Shown here: piece after piece, positions 31,991 through 44,420 of the stretch | How positions within the stretch are numbered: position 1 is the first letter of the stretch | How the letters are laid out: every line of letters starts with the position of its first letter | From: Melitaea cinxia | Lineage: Eukaryota; Arthropoda; Insecta; Lepidoptera; Nymphalidae | NCBI RefSeq assembly: GCF_905220565.1 | Contig: NC_059409.1 | Location: 11,402,549 to 11,466,548 of the forward strand | DNA length: 64,000 nucleotides | Direction: 5' to 3' | The notes under the pieces: model-generated | What the model saw: the letters and a program-made list of their open reading frames with translations, nothing else | Database searches by the model: none | What the model was told of the DNA's origin: nothing | Program-made: the position numbers and the translations under genes

Positions 31991-33180
31991 ATCCATAAGG
32001 TAACATATACCATCAGATAATACCTTTATCATCCTTTTAAGTAGACTTTATTTTAAAATTCAACATTCGCATTAGTTTGAATTCAATCAATGTGCTAAAT
32101 CCAACATTCGTTACATCACTAGTACCTACATTCCAATTATTATCAAAAAATAAAATTTACTGATAATGTTTTCGTTGTACAGCAACGTGTGATATATTAA
32201 TCATAATGTTTATTATATGTATTATTTCATAGTTACATAATTGTTATATAAAAATACACCTGATTTCTTAAACTATATGTACACATAAATATCCATCAAT
32301 GTTTATATCTGGCTTATGTGACATTTAACGTTCAAGATACCACGAATTGAATGTCGAAATGTTGTGAAATCGTTAGGAAATATTTTTTGTTTATCGACCG
32401 ACCAAAAAATTGAGGTTATCGACAGTCGACGGTTCTTTTTTTTATGTATAGCATTTTTTAATACTACGCAGAGCGCCGTTGTCCAATTATTAAAAGATTG
32501 TCGATATTAATCTTAAGTTAAAAAAGAAAATGTAACAAAAAGTATGATAACATTGATGGTTCATCCGTACCATAATCTCAAGAGATAGGTATCGGTTCAA
32601 TTGCAGGTAATTTTAGATTACTTGATTGATTTTTTTTCAGTTCCTACTGTTAGTTCAAAGCTCACACTTTCAAATTTTAATCTCATATAAAATATTTCTT
32701 ATTCATTCACTCAATTACAAATGTGTTTTTTTTCTACTTATAGTTGATTACATTTGACGGTACGAAATTAATATTATGTAGGAGAAAATAAGATATACCT
32801 ACTGTCTAGTTGAAATGGACTTTAATTTTTTTTATTTATTATGTGATAACAAATATACTAGATATCTCAGTGAAGAAAATATGTTTAAAAAAACACCCAT
32901 CTTCAATAATATAAAAGATAAGGTGAGTTTGATTATTGGTATTACTGAAGTTTTAGATATGAACAATTGTATTGAGACAATATGTGTACAATATACAAAA
33001 TAATATGCATACTACGTCTAATGAGAGGCCTCTACTATCCCACTGATGAGAATAGTATAGACCTCTTTCTCCATGTAGAAGAAGAATATACTACCTCGAT
33101 AGTCCTCATTTCTTATAAACTGGAATTATTCTTATTACAGAGATCGAATTCGTATAGGCTGTATGTCAAAATTCTTTATT
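31991..33180. other. Intergenic AT-rich stretch, no gene seen
   Basis: Contains the right end of the TIR pair at 32121 and short chance open frames only. Confidence 0.6.
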
Positions 33181-33925
33181 AACCGAATTCCAAAAAAGGA
33201 GGAGGTTCTCAATTCGACTGTTTTTTTTTTTATGTATGTTACATCAGAACTTTTGACCGTGTGGACCGATTTCAACAAAAATTTTTTAATCGAAAGGTGG
33301 TATGTTAATTGGTCCCATTTAAATTTATTTGAGATCTAGCAACTACTTTTCGAGTTATATCTAATAATGCGTTTTTATTTGACGCTTTTTTCGTCGACCT
33401 ACGTTGTATTATACCGCATAACTTTCTACTGGATGTACCGATTTTGATAATTCTTTTTTTGTTGGAAAGGGTTTTACCTAGTTTAGTACCATGATAAGGA
33501 AACCAGGATCTGATGATGGGATCCCAGAGAAATCGAGAGAAACTCTTGAAAATCCGCAATAACTTTTTACTGGGTGTACCGATTTTGATAATTCTTTTTT
33601 TGTTGGAAAGAAGATATCCCTAGTTTAGCACCATGATAAGGAAACCAGGATCTGATGATGGGATCCCAGAGATATCGAGGGAAACTCTTGAAAATCTGCA
33701 ATAACTTTTTACTGGGTGTACCGATTTTAATAATTTTTAATTTAATCGAAAGCTGATGTTTGTCATGTGGTCACATAAAATTTTTATTGAGATCTGATAA
33801 CTATTTTTTGAGTAATCTTTGATAACGCGTAGTTACTTGACTATTTTTTCGTCGATCTATGTTGTATTACTCGTCGATGTAATTGAAGTCGGTTTTTTTT
33901 CGTTTGCAAGCAAACACAATTATGT
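33181..33925 (+). repeat. Family D repeat with internal tandem duplication
   Basis: From AACCGAATTCCAAAAAAGGA to the TTTGCAAGCAAAC hairpin. A unit of about 141 bp is present twice in tandem (from 33441 and 33582), each holding TTTTTTTGTTGGAAAG and ACCATGATAAGGAAACCAGG. Copies at 35623 and 45797 have this unit once. Confidence 0.7.
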
Positions 33926-34129
33926 TTTATATTCTATAGTAAATATTTTGAATCAAGATTATTGCGTTAAAACATAAACTCTTCATTTTAATAGAAAAAG
34001 ATGACCAATTGCAGAATAATTAACTAATTTAAAAAAAAAGCAAAACTGTGATTATCTAATACTACTAAACGAGCAATTCTCTCAGCAAAGCTATGCTATA
34101 AGCTATATATATATATATATATATATTTT

Positions 34130-34139
34130 ACCGAAAACA

Positions 34140-34170
<31 letters not shown>

Positions 34171-34184
34171 TTTTTGTTTTCGGT
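34130..34184. repeat. AT-microsatellite hairpin
   Basis: Arms ACCGAAAACAAAAA (34130-34143) and its reverse complement (34171-34184) flank an A/T run, so the 55 bp can fold into one long hairpin. A second TA run precedes it at 34103. Confidence 0.7.
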
Positions 34185-34239
34185 GTAATTTTTTTTTTCT
34201 CTGATAGTGTACAATAAAGAGCATTTGTATTGTATTGTA

Positions 34240-34790
34240 TTGAATTCATGAAATTTAGTATGCACGGGATTTCGGGGGAAATAAATAAACCTAGCTAGGA
34301 TTCATTTTTAGAATATTTCGTTTTATCCCAGTTTTTAGACAGTGAAAAAATGGCTACAATATCGTTAGAATACGAAGGTAAATTTCGCATTTGTCAATAA
34401 AGTTGTAATAGTTTAAGTGTGAAATCGGCCGGTCGCGATCAACTGAAAAGACCACGGTTCAAATCCTTAAATTTCCAGATCGATTATTATTATTATTATT
34501 TTTTCTAATTGCACTCGTTGTTCTTTGTTTAAATAGCCAGTTCTTATTTTTTATTATTATGTCGGTAAAATCGAAAAATATTATTTATATCATTGTTATT
34601 TTTTAATTATTTTTTATTTTTCGTATTTATTTATATTTTTTATTATTGTTGGTAAAAAATATTATATTCATATATATTATTATTCATATTATAAAAATAT
34701 GTAATTCGTATTTAAATATGATTTCCAAAAAACACGATTTACTAAAAATACCGAGCTAAGCTCGGTCACCCAGGTACTTATTATTATACC
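34240..34790 (+). repeat. Family F repeat, inverted with respect to 16670-17130
   Basis: Runs from ATTTAGTATGCACGGG to CCGAGCTAAGCTCGG and matches the reverse complement of 16670-17130 with several indels. Confidence 0.65.
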
Positions 34791-35622
34791 TACATACGTA
34801 TTTTGGAGAGTTTGAATAAAAATTCGACCTTAGAAGATAAATGATCAGGATTTCAACAAATCAAGGATAACAACAACAAAAAATATCATATATGTATTCT
34901 AGTAGTAAGTATATATACAATGTTGGTTTTAGAGATTCACGCGTTAAGCTGTATTACTAAGTAAAAAATAAAAATAAAACATATCACGTCGGAGTTTATG
35001 TTTAAACAGTGATCAACGGTATTTAGAGACACTCGTCAGTTCAAAGAGTGAGGACGGTAGAAGTCCACCATTAAGCAGTTTTAGTTAACTATTGTGGCTT
35101 CTTTTGTGAAAATACTTTTTTATTAGGAGATACGAAAATTGTACTTCGTGTGAAAATCCTTTGCAGGTATGTCAATCGTATAACACTTTTCTACGTATAT
35201 AAAATAGCTTGCATTTGAGAAAAAGCAGTAGAGCTCAATCGGTTATACTGTTGTACTGATTTGCAGTGTATTTGGCTGGTAAATAAAAATAAGTTTATTT
35301 TAATTTGGATGTATGAACGAATTTTTTCTTTTCTTTTTTTCTTATCACATAGTTTATCTTGTCTTCTTCTGTAGGAATAATGTAGTTCAGTTTGAATTTT
35401 GCAAGATGAGTGTCATTTGTCAGTTTGTTTTTTTTTATATACCCAATCAATATTTTGTTTTCTTATTTTTATTTTTTTACTTTAATGTTTTCAATTTTAT
35501 AGCTGTTTTGATGGCTGTATCATTGTTCTTTAGATTAGATTCCTTTTTTTTTGGATTGCTTTATAATTTGATAAGTAATCATTTAAGCTTGGCTAAAGCA
35601 TTTATTAATATATTTATATTTT

Positions 35623-36055
35623 TAACCGACTTCAAACAAAGGAGGAGGTTACTCAATTTTATTTATACATTTTTTTAAGTATGTTCGGGCATAACTCCGT
35701 CGTTTATGAACCCATTTTGATAATTCTTTTTTTGTTGGAAAGAAGGTATCCCTAGTTTGGTACCATGATAAGGAAACCAGGATCTGATGAAGGGATCCTA
35801 GAGAAATCGAGGAAAACTCTTGAAAATCCGCATAACTTTTTACTCGGTGTACCGATTTTAATGATTTTTAATGTAATAGAAAGCCGATGTTTATCATGCA
35901 GTCACATTTAAATTTCATCGAGATCTGTACAACTTTTGGAGAAATCTTTGAAAATGCGTATTTACTTGACTATTTTTTCGTCTACCTACGTTGTATTACT
36001 TGTCGATATAATTGAAGTCGGTTTTTTTTCGTTTGCCTGCAAACTCAATTATTCT
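35623..36055 (+). repeat. Family D repeat
   Basis: Starts AACCGACTTCAAACAAAGGA, ends GAAGTCGGTTTTTTTTCG plus a TTTGCCTGCAAAC hairpin. Shorter than the copies at 33181 and 45797. Confidence 0.7.
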
Positions 36056-36299
36056 TTTCTGTTATTTGTGATGTTTTAGAATTTTTTGTTTACTGAACTT
36101 ATACATTGATAGCTATTGTTTCTACTCTGATTTTTTTTCTCTTTTTAAGTGTTGCAATATCTTTTACGAAGCTGGTAGGTGTTGAAATGAGCACCTTTAA
36201 TTATGTATGTATCTTTTGATGTATGAATATTATATTATAAAACTATGTTAGTTTTTAGTTTTCTTTAGTATGTATAAATAAACTTGAATTTTTGTTTTT

Positions 36300-36480
36300 G
36301 TGCACTCTTCTCGGCACATTTTTACTAAACTACTTTCATTAAAGGTTGCCTGGAACTTGGATGAGATATGCGCTATAAGCGATTAGGCCGCCTCTGCATA
36401 CTTTTTTGTTTTGTTTTTAATGTTTTTAAATTATATCTTTCCTTTGGTGTGCAGTAAAGTTTTAATAAATAAATAAATAT
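36300..36480 (+). repeat. 3' tail of a retroelement
   Basis: GGTTGCCTGGAACTTGG, GCGATTAGGCCGCC, GTGCAGTAAAG and a final AATAAATAAATAAAT tail match a 3' end common to many lepidopteran retroelements. No coding part is attached. Confidence 0.5.
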
Positions 36481-36750
36481 TCACAACGTTGAGTATAATT
36501 CAAAAATGTTTGAAAATAATGGTGCTAGAAGAGGTGTCATGTGGTATTAAGAATAAAATTCACATACTCTAAGTATCTATTATCACAATATCTATCGCGC
36601 CATATCGATTACAAATTGCATAAAAATATTGCTTAACAATTTGAAATCAATCCACTTTCCGTAGAAAAATAGTGTGTGTTTACTTATGTACACACTAAAC
36701 TTATGTTATACTTCATTGGCTAGCTAACTTCACGTTGCTATCTTCGGTAA

Positions 36751-37470
36751 AGCTTTAGATTAGGAAAAACCGATTTTCGGGACCGTGGGGGAAGGGGGGG
36801 GTGAGGGGGGGGGACGCTACCCCTGGTACCACTGTCACACCTCAGAACCCCATGGTTATGGAGATATCCATGGTTAAAGTTTTGATGTAAGAAGAAGAGT
36901 TTCGTAGCTTTCACACGTTATTTTCACATTTCTCACGCGTTTTATCAAATTAATCTACCACCTTTAAAGTTAGAAGAACGCTTGGCTCTGGCGCTGCGGG
37001 AAGTGCAGCCCTTCCGCCCTTGCACGGCGGGCGAGGGCTGCCCTCCCTCCGCGCCTCCGCGGCATAAAAAAAACTAGGGGTAGGACAGACCAAGACCACA
37101 TGGACAGTGGGGTGCTCCGATTCGGTTTTGGGTATTTTTCGAATTTCTAAAGCTATGTTACTAACCTATACTTACTATTACTTCTAGCACGCAATGTTAC
37201 TAATTTTATTAGAATATTATGTCTGACGCCTTATTTTGTTTAAAAGTGTCGATTTGACACACAATGCAAACAGTACGAGCTCAAAGGTATTATAATAGCT
37301 TTAAATTCTTCTTCTAACCTCAAAACTTTAACCATGGATATCTCCATAATCATGGGGTTTTGAGGTGTGACAGTGTTACCTTGTATAGATTCCCCTACAC
37401 CCTCCGCCCTCCACACCCAAAAACCCCATAATTCGGTTTTTCTAATTCGGTTTTTCCTAGTCTAGATCTT
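36751..37470. mobile_element. Foldback element with G-rich arm
   Basis: 36751-36900 and 37306-37470 are imperfect inverted repeats (TAGGAAAAACCGA, CACTGTCACACCTC, GAGATATCCATGGTTAAAG). The centre is GC-rich at 36965-37065. Outside the arms, CTAGCTAACTTCA appears at both ends in opposite orientation, so the element may extend to about 36720-37520. No transposase. Confidence 0.55.
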
Positions 37471-37839
37471 AGCCCTAACTTCTTCTTGGTTGACTAGCTA
37501 ACTTCAGGGTGTCGGTTTTTTTTGACGGTGTGCGCCCTCATCGTAAAAATTTACTCTCATAATTTTCCCCTCACGTGCCAAAAGAAGTATAGCTTCAAAA
37601 AAACTGTAGCATTCTGAACACTTTAGAATCAATTCAAATCAAACTTTCAACCTTTCTTCAAAATTGCATTTTTTAATACACTTCTTTTGTTTGTCTTTTT
37701 CAAAAACGTTTAAATAAAAAAGACTTTTCAGCAATAAAAGTAATTTTACCATTGAAATACAATACCTATAACTTTATTTTTATATTTATCTCAGGGAGAA
37801 CACATGTCTCCTAATAAAATCGATAGTCATAGATGTTTA

Positions 37840-38225
37840 TTTAAACTAATCGATGCTAATTTTATAAAACTGTAAAGTTGGTTTGTTTGTTTAAACGCGC
37901 CAATTTTAAGAAATACTGGTTCGAATTGAAAAAAAATTTGTGTTATATAGCCCTATTTACCGAGGACGCAGTAAAGGCTATTATTATTATTATTATTATT
38001 CCATTAAATTAACGCGTACGAATCCGTGGAGAACGGCTAGTAATATTATAAAGTTTAAAAGATTATTTGTTTGTTTGAACGCGCTAATTTCAGGAACAAC
38101 TGAATCGAATTGAAAAATTATTTTTGTCTTGGTTACTTTATTAACTGCTTCATAATATTTTTATACGCTATTTCGTTAAATTAACGCAGTTGAAATCGCG
38201 GGGCACACTGCACAGCTAGTAGGTA
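37840..38225 (-). repeat. Two tandem Helitron-like fragments
   Basis: GTTTGTTTGTTTAAACGCGC and a later GTTTGTTTGAACGCGCTAAT start two related blocks; the second ends in GCGGGGCACACTGCACAGCTAGTA, the reverse complement of the ACTAGCTGTGCCCGCG start at 47868. Confidence 0.5.
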
Positions 38226-38569
38226 TAGTGGACAGTAAAAATATTAAATAACATCATTTGCACTTTTATGTCAGAAAACAGGTTGTGCAAAACATTGTAT
38301 CAAAACTTTACACTGTTTATACAAAAGCCTTAAAGTATAGTAATATTAGCTTAGGAATAATAAAATATTACATTCGTGTTTTTTTAAAATTACATTTGCA
38401 ATTAGAGAACAAAATTAAATACCTACCTGGAACATTTTTTTTTTATTTCCTAATTACAGAAAACGATTTCACTATTATGTTTAATCAACATCTATAAGTC
38501 AAATTTCTTTTCAAAGTCTTAAATGTTACCTATTAAGTTTTTAACTATTGGAATGTATCAATCTATACT

Positions 38570-39080
38570 AGCTGGCCTGGCAAACTACGTTCCGCCTTAT
38601 TTTTTTGTGAATATAATAATTCATCACATCATTATCACTACAGCCTATTGCAATCCACTGCTGGACATAGGCCTCCACAAGTTCGCGCCAAAAATGGCAT
38701 GAACTTATGTGTGTATAATAATTATTTATATTGAAATAAAATATAGGCCTATCTTTCAAGTACACTCTGTGCAAATTTGATAAAAATCGGTTAAGTAGTT
38801 TAGGAGACCATCACGGACAAACAACGTGACTCGTATCTTATATTTAAAATTTTCGTGTCACAATGTAAGTTACCATACTCCTACAACATGGCTGGATCGA
38901 TTTTTATGAAATTTTGTGTGCATATCGAGTAGGTCTGAGAATCGGCCAACATCTATTTTTCATACCCTAAGTTATAGGGGGGGGGGGTTAAGGGGGTTAA
39001 TAGCATATATGGCAAAACAACGTTTGCGGGTCAGCTACTTTATATATATTAAGATGTATATTGAGTATATATTAGGTCTT
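38570..39080 (+). repeat. Helitron-like repeat interrupted by a family C piece
   Basis: Starts ACTAGCTGGCCTGGCAAAC; 38638-38712 is a family C fragment (CTGCTGGACATAGGCCTCC); lep1-like sequence then resumes (AAAAATCGGTTAAGTAG). A run of nine or more G is at 38978. Confidence 0.5.
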
Positions 39081-39139
39081 CTTAACTGCCTTTTATTCAT
39101 AGTAGTTGGTGTGGCTTCCTTAAGGAAGCCACCTACATA

Positions 39140-40810
39140 AATATAATCGAACGGATTGAGATTGGTGAGCGAACTAGTCATGCAATCTTGCTCCTTCCTT
39201 ATCCAATCCGAATATTTGGTTACTTGTTTAAATAATAATCAATCCCTCTGAATAAGAGTTGTGTCCTAGCAACATCATCTCGCAAAGTTCTTGTCGTACG
39301 CGTACTGTTTTTTTATTAAAATTAACATCCACAAACTCGTTCATGCCTTGTGTTTAACAGCATGCATTCGCTTAGCCTATAGGCGATTTTTATTGAAGAC
39401 TTTAGATCGACATTCCTGTGAATGCACAGTAAAACTAAGAGGTGGTTCGACGCCGAAGTTCTATTTCACAATTTTACGCTCTGCAAGTTTAGGTAAATTT
39501 GGTCACATCGCGCGAGTCGTACGAGCCGCGCGATCTTTGTGCTAGTAAGTATAGTGTGACAACCAAAAGACTATCTTGATTATTTTCTGATGTATAATAA
39601 AAATTATAACTATGGTATAAAATGTTTTTTACATAATTAATTTGTTAAAAATTTCAAGTATGTTATATAACAACAGTCAATAAATTTAAAATAAAAATAA
39701 AAAATCAATTTTATGAAACAATTTTTTTTAAATTGATTTAGTTTTTTCAGTTTACGAATGAATCTAATATTTACGATATGAATAAAATAGTATTTTATGA
39801 CATCGACACCGACAAACATATTAATTAACAAATAACAAGACAAACAGATTGAAAAGCCTATTTGTATTGATAATGTGAGAAAAGAAATTTAAATTATACA
39901 TTTGTTTACAGAAATTATCATTATATTATTTTACAGTCATTTTCGTAATGTTTATTTTATTTATATTTTATTATAAAAGTATCAAATGCGGTTTATCCGC
40001 TATAACAACAGGCGCTTGGCGCGTGTGAGCGAAAGAGACGGCTCCGCAGAATTTGCCGTGGACCTTACCTCTAACAGCGCTAGCGCTCGACTGATTTACT
40101 GGGCTTGATGCGTGGTAATATATACTATCTTTTTATTATTTAATATAAAATGAATTAAAAATGATTACATCTTTTAATTTTTTTTTTTGTATTCCTTAAT
40201 GATGTAAGTTTACTTTGATGAAGATAGTTCGTTAAAATTTCTTAGTTTTCTAAGAAAAATATCGCTTTTAAGTACTTATTTGGAAAATATTCGTAACTTT
40301 AATTTTTTTTTATCGTTTAATAGAGATACAAATTGAATAAAAATCTGCGATAGTGCGCAACAAAATTATATTCCACATATTACGTATTTTTTAAAAAATG
40401 TTTCAACGTAGAGGTTATTGAAAAGGAGGACTTCAAAGTATACATTGCGACCGTTTACCCAGGGAGGAGGCTGATGAAAAGGTTAATAATTTTATACACA
40501 TAATATAAATCAAAATTCTGATCTGACTATGGACTACAACAAAGGTTGCTCTATTATATTTCAAGAATATAAATTACATTATTGCATCCAACACTGAGAG
40601 ATTAACGACGTCAAAATATTACAATTTCGCGGATTGTTACCGATTTTTGTGAAATGGCTCTTAAGTTTTTTTTTTTTTTACTGTACATTTTTCGTATTTT
40701 TTTGCTTATAGCCTAAGTGATAAGCCTATACTGTTCCTAAACGAAAATTTATTCATTCGATAATATTGGCCGCTAACAAACCTTACTTATATACCCCTAC
40801 CCTGTCATTT
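39140..40810. other. Intergenic stretch, no gene recognised
   Basis: A moderately GC-richer block at 39160-39545 holds an 84-codon frame without recognisable domains. 40010-40110 is another GC-richer block of unknown nature. The rest is AT-rich. Confidence 0.5.
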
Positions 40811-40811
40811 T

Positions 40812-41062
40812 TAGTGACTTCAAAAAAAGGAGGAGGTTCCCTATTCGACTGTATCTTTTTTTAAGTATCTTACCTCATAAATTTTTACTGGATTCATTTT
40901 GATGAACCATTTTTTAACGAAATCTGGTGCATGTTACGTGACTCCATTTAAATTCGATTGAGATCTGTAGAATACTTTATGGGTTTAATTCTTTAATTTA
41001 CTTTTTCTTTTGTCAATGTAATTCAAATCGGTTTTTTTTTCGTTTGCGAGCGAACGCAAATA
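40812..41062 (+). repeat. Family D repeat, short copy
   Basis: GACTTCAAAAAAAGGAGGAGG at the left, TTTGCGAGCGAACGC hairpin at the right, middle largely deleted. Confidence 0.6.
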
Positions 41063-41304
41063 ATTACCTTGTTATTCTAGTCGTAAATATTTGCATGTTT
41101 TTAATATTGTTGACCTTTGATATAATGATTAACTTAAAAATATAAATGAAAGGCGGCTAGAGATTTAAATGACAATATTGTACAGGAGAAGCAATTTATT
41201 ATTGTAAACTGGCGTTGTGCTAAATTGGAAAGTACCTTTATTAGACTGCATCAAATTATTAAAAGTTTTCATACCAGCAACACTACATAGGTATGTATTA
41301 TTTC

Positions 41305-41520
41305 GACTAGCCCGTTGGAGCAGTTTGTAGTCGCGCGGGTTCGATCCCGCCTGAATCTGGGTATAATATCTGTATTTATATATTTATGTATGTATTATGT
41401 CTATGTCTATTTAAAAAAATATTACAACAGTCGGCTGTTACCTGTAATAAAAGCATTAAGTTGCTAATCATAGGAACAGACGACCGTGTGTGCGTTATTT
41501 ATTTATTTGTTTATTTATTT
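41305..41520 (+). repeat. SINE family A
   Basis: GACTAGCCCGTTGGAGCAG head with a deletion before the B box (GGGTTCGATCCCG), CAGTCGGCTGTTACCTG body and a TTTATTTATTTGTTTA tail. Confidence 0.75.
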
Positions 41521-41889
41521 ATATGGACCAAAACAACACATTAACAATTTACTTTTTGATTTTAGTTGAAATATGAAGTTTCTGTTGTATTTTTAGTTAT
41601 TTTTTTCAATTAACTGAAAGCAGCAACTACAATGATATGTTAATTTTTCTATTTTTTTTTTAATGCGCATGCGGTTGACCCGCAACTGCATCTTCTGAAA
41701 ATAACACGACAGATAGTGAAATTTTATAATAAAGTCACAACGCTCGACCTATAAGGTATTAGGAACAATAAATAAAAGTTAACAGAAAAGCTCCTTGTTA
41801 ATATAAATAAAACAGTAAACATAATCCACTTTAGACAAACAATATTAGCAATGAATTTAAAAGGTACTCAATCAGATAAGGATAGATTA

Positions 41890-41995
41890 TAAATGTGCTG
41901 TGTGGTTACGGCATTAAAGAATATAGCCACCCCCTCTCTTCCCGCTGGTGTCGTAAGAGGCGACTAAGGGATAACACAGTTCAACTGCCACTTGG
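41890..41995 (+). repeat. Family C repeat, 5' part, opposite orientation
   Basis: TGCTGTGTGGTTACGGCA to the GGATAACACAGTTC region; the RTE-like tail is missing. Confidence 0.6.
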
Positions 41996-42120
41996 AACTA
42001 CAAAGGCAATAGACATATACTATCGCGAATTTTTTGAAGTGAAACTTCTTTAGGCCAATGAGGGGTAAAATTTTTACGGATCAAACGCGTCACGGCGCGG
42101 CGTCATGATTCACGAAATTT

Positions 42121-42243
42121 TTAACGTCCACACCACGTTGAATACACCGGTTCTCATCCGATCACCGAAGTTTAGCAACGTCGGGCGCGGTCACGGTCAG
42201 TACTTGGATGGGTGACCGAGTGGGAACACCGCGTGACGTTGGC
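42121..42243 (+). rRNA. 5S rRNA-like gene or pseudogene
   Basis: Matches insect 5S from AACGTCCACACCACG to GTGACGTTGGC, followed by a T-run such as RNA polymerase III uses to stop. Differences from the usual sequence as I know it: a 6-nt tandem duplication in GCGCGGTCACGGTCAG, TTT before the 5' AACG where GCC is expected, GAG for CCT after GTGACC, and one base in AAGTTTAGC. The duplication falls in the internal promoter region, so it is more likely a pseudogene or a stray copy than an active gene. Confidence 0.78.
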
Positions 42244-42399
42244 TTTTTGTTTTTATCAATACGTTTTTTTTTCAATTAGTTTGCCAAAGAAGTTTCACTT
42301 CTGACATGTGTAATTTGTACGCACGCAATTTTTTTTGTAGACCTTTTTAAAGTGTACATTACTGTAGTACATTATTTTGATCTATCTCGTAGGGTTCAG

Positions 42400-43760
42400 C
42401 CAGCGTTTGTAAGGTAAGCACAAATAAATATGTTTACTACGCCATCACATTAGAAACCTCTAAAATTATAAGTGTTTCTCTACCGTATTATGCATGTATT
42501 ATACATAAAAAACTTCTTCTTAAATTACTCTATCTATTAAAATAACCGCATCAAAATCCGTTGCGTAGTTTTAAAGATCTAAGCATACAGACAGCGGGAA
42601 GCGACTTTGTTATATAATATGTTCTTCGACGATTTTAGGTTTAGGATGTGTGTCAAGATTTCGTTTGTATATGTACGATGAACGTACGGTATTGATCTCA
42701 TTTTTATCTATTATGATTGATGCTATCTCTTGAATTGTAATCGGTCCATTGTATACAGTATATATAGTAGTATCCTAAAGAGCGACTGATTTTATCAGAC
42801 TTAGATTGAGGTATCTTACGGTTTCTAGGCGTCTTGTAGTGTATTTATTATGTAAGTAACGAAGCTTTTTTTAAATTTCTAATAATAACTTTCATGACTT
42901 TGTTTGTTTTGGTAACGGATTTAGTAACAGAGTACTTTTTTAGAACTTGGCTTTATGATAAGTTACCTGGTTTTAGCCCTAAAGGTATTATTTCGATTCT
43001 ATTATTCTTTTCAATTTTCTACTACGTAATGTTAGGACAATAATAAATAAAAAAATATTTATAAAGCTTTTTACTTCCTAATGTTACAATTTTCTTATAA
43101 GTACTATTAATTATTTTTAAAGATTAAATACAATTATTGCAATTGGTTACTCTCTTATATTTATTTTATACTAGCTGGTACCTACGACTTCGTCTGCGCA
43201 GGATTAGTAAGTACTTCGAGTAGCTTATTATCTTCTCAATATCTATCTTTATACCAAAATTCATCAAAATTTGTTCTGCCATATAAAAATCAATTTGTTA
43301 CTACCAAATGTGCATTAGAAATATATTATCAATTTTTATTGTATTTATGGTTCACTGTTTTCATTATATGCATGGCTTACTCATAAAAAATAGATATATG
43401 CTGCCGCGAACTTTTTTGTAGGACTAATAAAAATAAACATTAATTTCTCTAATACGTAATATAAGTGTAAACTTACAGTTTTTGCAGCGTATGCCAGAAT
43501 AGCTCACAGATGGCAAATTTTTTTCCGACTTCACAATTATCGTTATATTTTGGACAATTCATACACTATGTTTAAAAGTAATAGCCCATATGTTATAGGC
43601 TATAATTATGTTATTCTAATGTATAAGCTATATGTTATTGTAAACTTTCAATAAAATCCATTCGGTAGTTTTTGCGTGAAAGAGTCACAAACATCCATAG
43701 ATCCATACATACGAGTACAAACTTTCTCGTTTATAATATTAGTAGGATTGCTTAATTTTT
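42400..43760. repeat. Decayed Helitron-like fragments
   Basis: 42450-42625 (CCGCATCAAAATCCGTTGCG, ACAGACAGCGGGAAGCG) recurs at 63420-63600. 43170-43745 starts ACTAGCTGGTACC and ends with CAATAAAATCCATTCGGTAG and an AACTTTCTCGTTTATAATA tail. No gene in between. Confidence 0.45.
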
Positions 43761-43779
43761 AGTTTATTTAAGTGGTAGT

Positions 43780-44420
43780 AACTCGGTACTTTGTATTTAT
43801 TTTTAGATAGCTATTTACTAAGAAAAACCCTCTCAGAAGAAGGCCTCTTCCAAAGATTGTCACATTTCGCGGTCTTGAGCTATTTTTGTGATAGTGATGA
43901 CCTCCCAGCGCGCATAGGGGTCTACTTTTCTGAAATTTGCCCAATGGTCCGTTCCATGACGTAACCGTTTTTGTCCATCTTTGGTTTTTAAGTCGCGTTT
44001 GCTCTGCATGTCTTTTTTTGTACTTTTTTATATTCAACATACTACGCTCCAATCCACTTTGACATGTAGATATTTAATTTTTTATTCTGATAGTGAACTT
44101 CCATGTTTAGCATGCGTATTTTAAACATGGGATCAGACATCCATAACTTTCTAATTTCACTATACAGGCATATCGCTTTTAAATATTTCTTTAAAGCTCC
44201 AGTATTTAGTGCATATGTTCTTGACTCTCCTTTCCATTTGTAGCTCATGACTGTCTCTGTTGAACTCAATTTTTTTTCATAAATAAGTATATTTTTCTAC
44301 ATATCCTAGTGTTTCATAGTCTATTTTAATGTTTGTTCTGATAAAGTGTGACATAGTTTTTGTTTTAGTAAGCTTCACTTTGAGGCCCATCTGTCTGACA
44401 TTGTTATGAAAATAATTAAT
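43780..44420 (-). pseudogene. RTE LINE remnant upstream of gene B
   Basis: Minus strand. Separate frames give GLKVKLTKTKTMSHFIRT, YVEKYTYL and, further on, MERSMLNI, which follow the order of RTE ORF2 after the FADD box. Several frameshifts. It ends about 400 bp before the gene B start codon. Confidence 0.6.

Larger units (their letters stand above)
30054..32121. mobile_element. Possible DNA transposon remnant bounded by TAGTGA(C/T)GTAACGAA inverted ends
   Basis: Left end TAGTGACGTAACGAA at 30054-30068, right end its reverse complement with one mismatch at 32107-32121. The left end is followed by ATTCGC-rich sequence, the right end preceded by CATTCGCATTAG-like sequence. No transposase is readable, and a family E repeat and a LINE fragment lie inside. 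No target duplication is visible. Confidence 0.45.

Noticed and set aside
35313..35678. 121-codon Phe-rich frame
   Set aside because: Translation of T-rich DNA; it runs into a family D repeat.
39111..39132. 22-bp perfect palindrome
   Set aside because: A single short palindrome in AT-rich intergenic DNA with no flanking element or known binding site.
39291..39545. 84-codon frame in a GC-richer block
   Set aside because: No domain, no splice partners or neighbouring exons, and the composition does not suggest a conserved protein.
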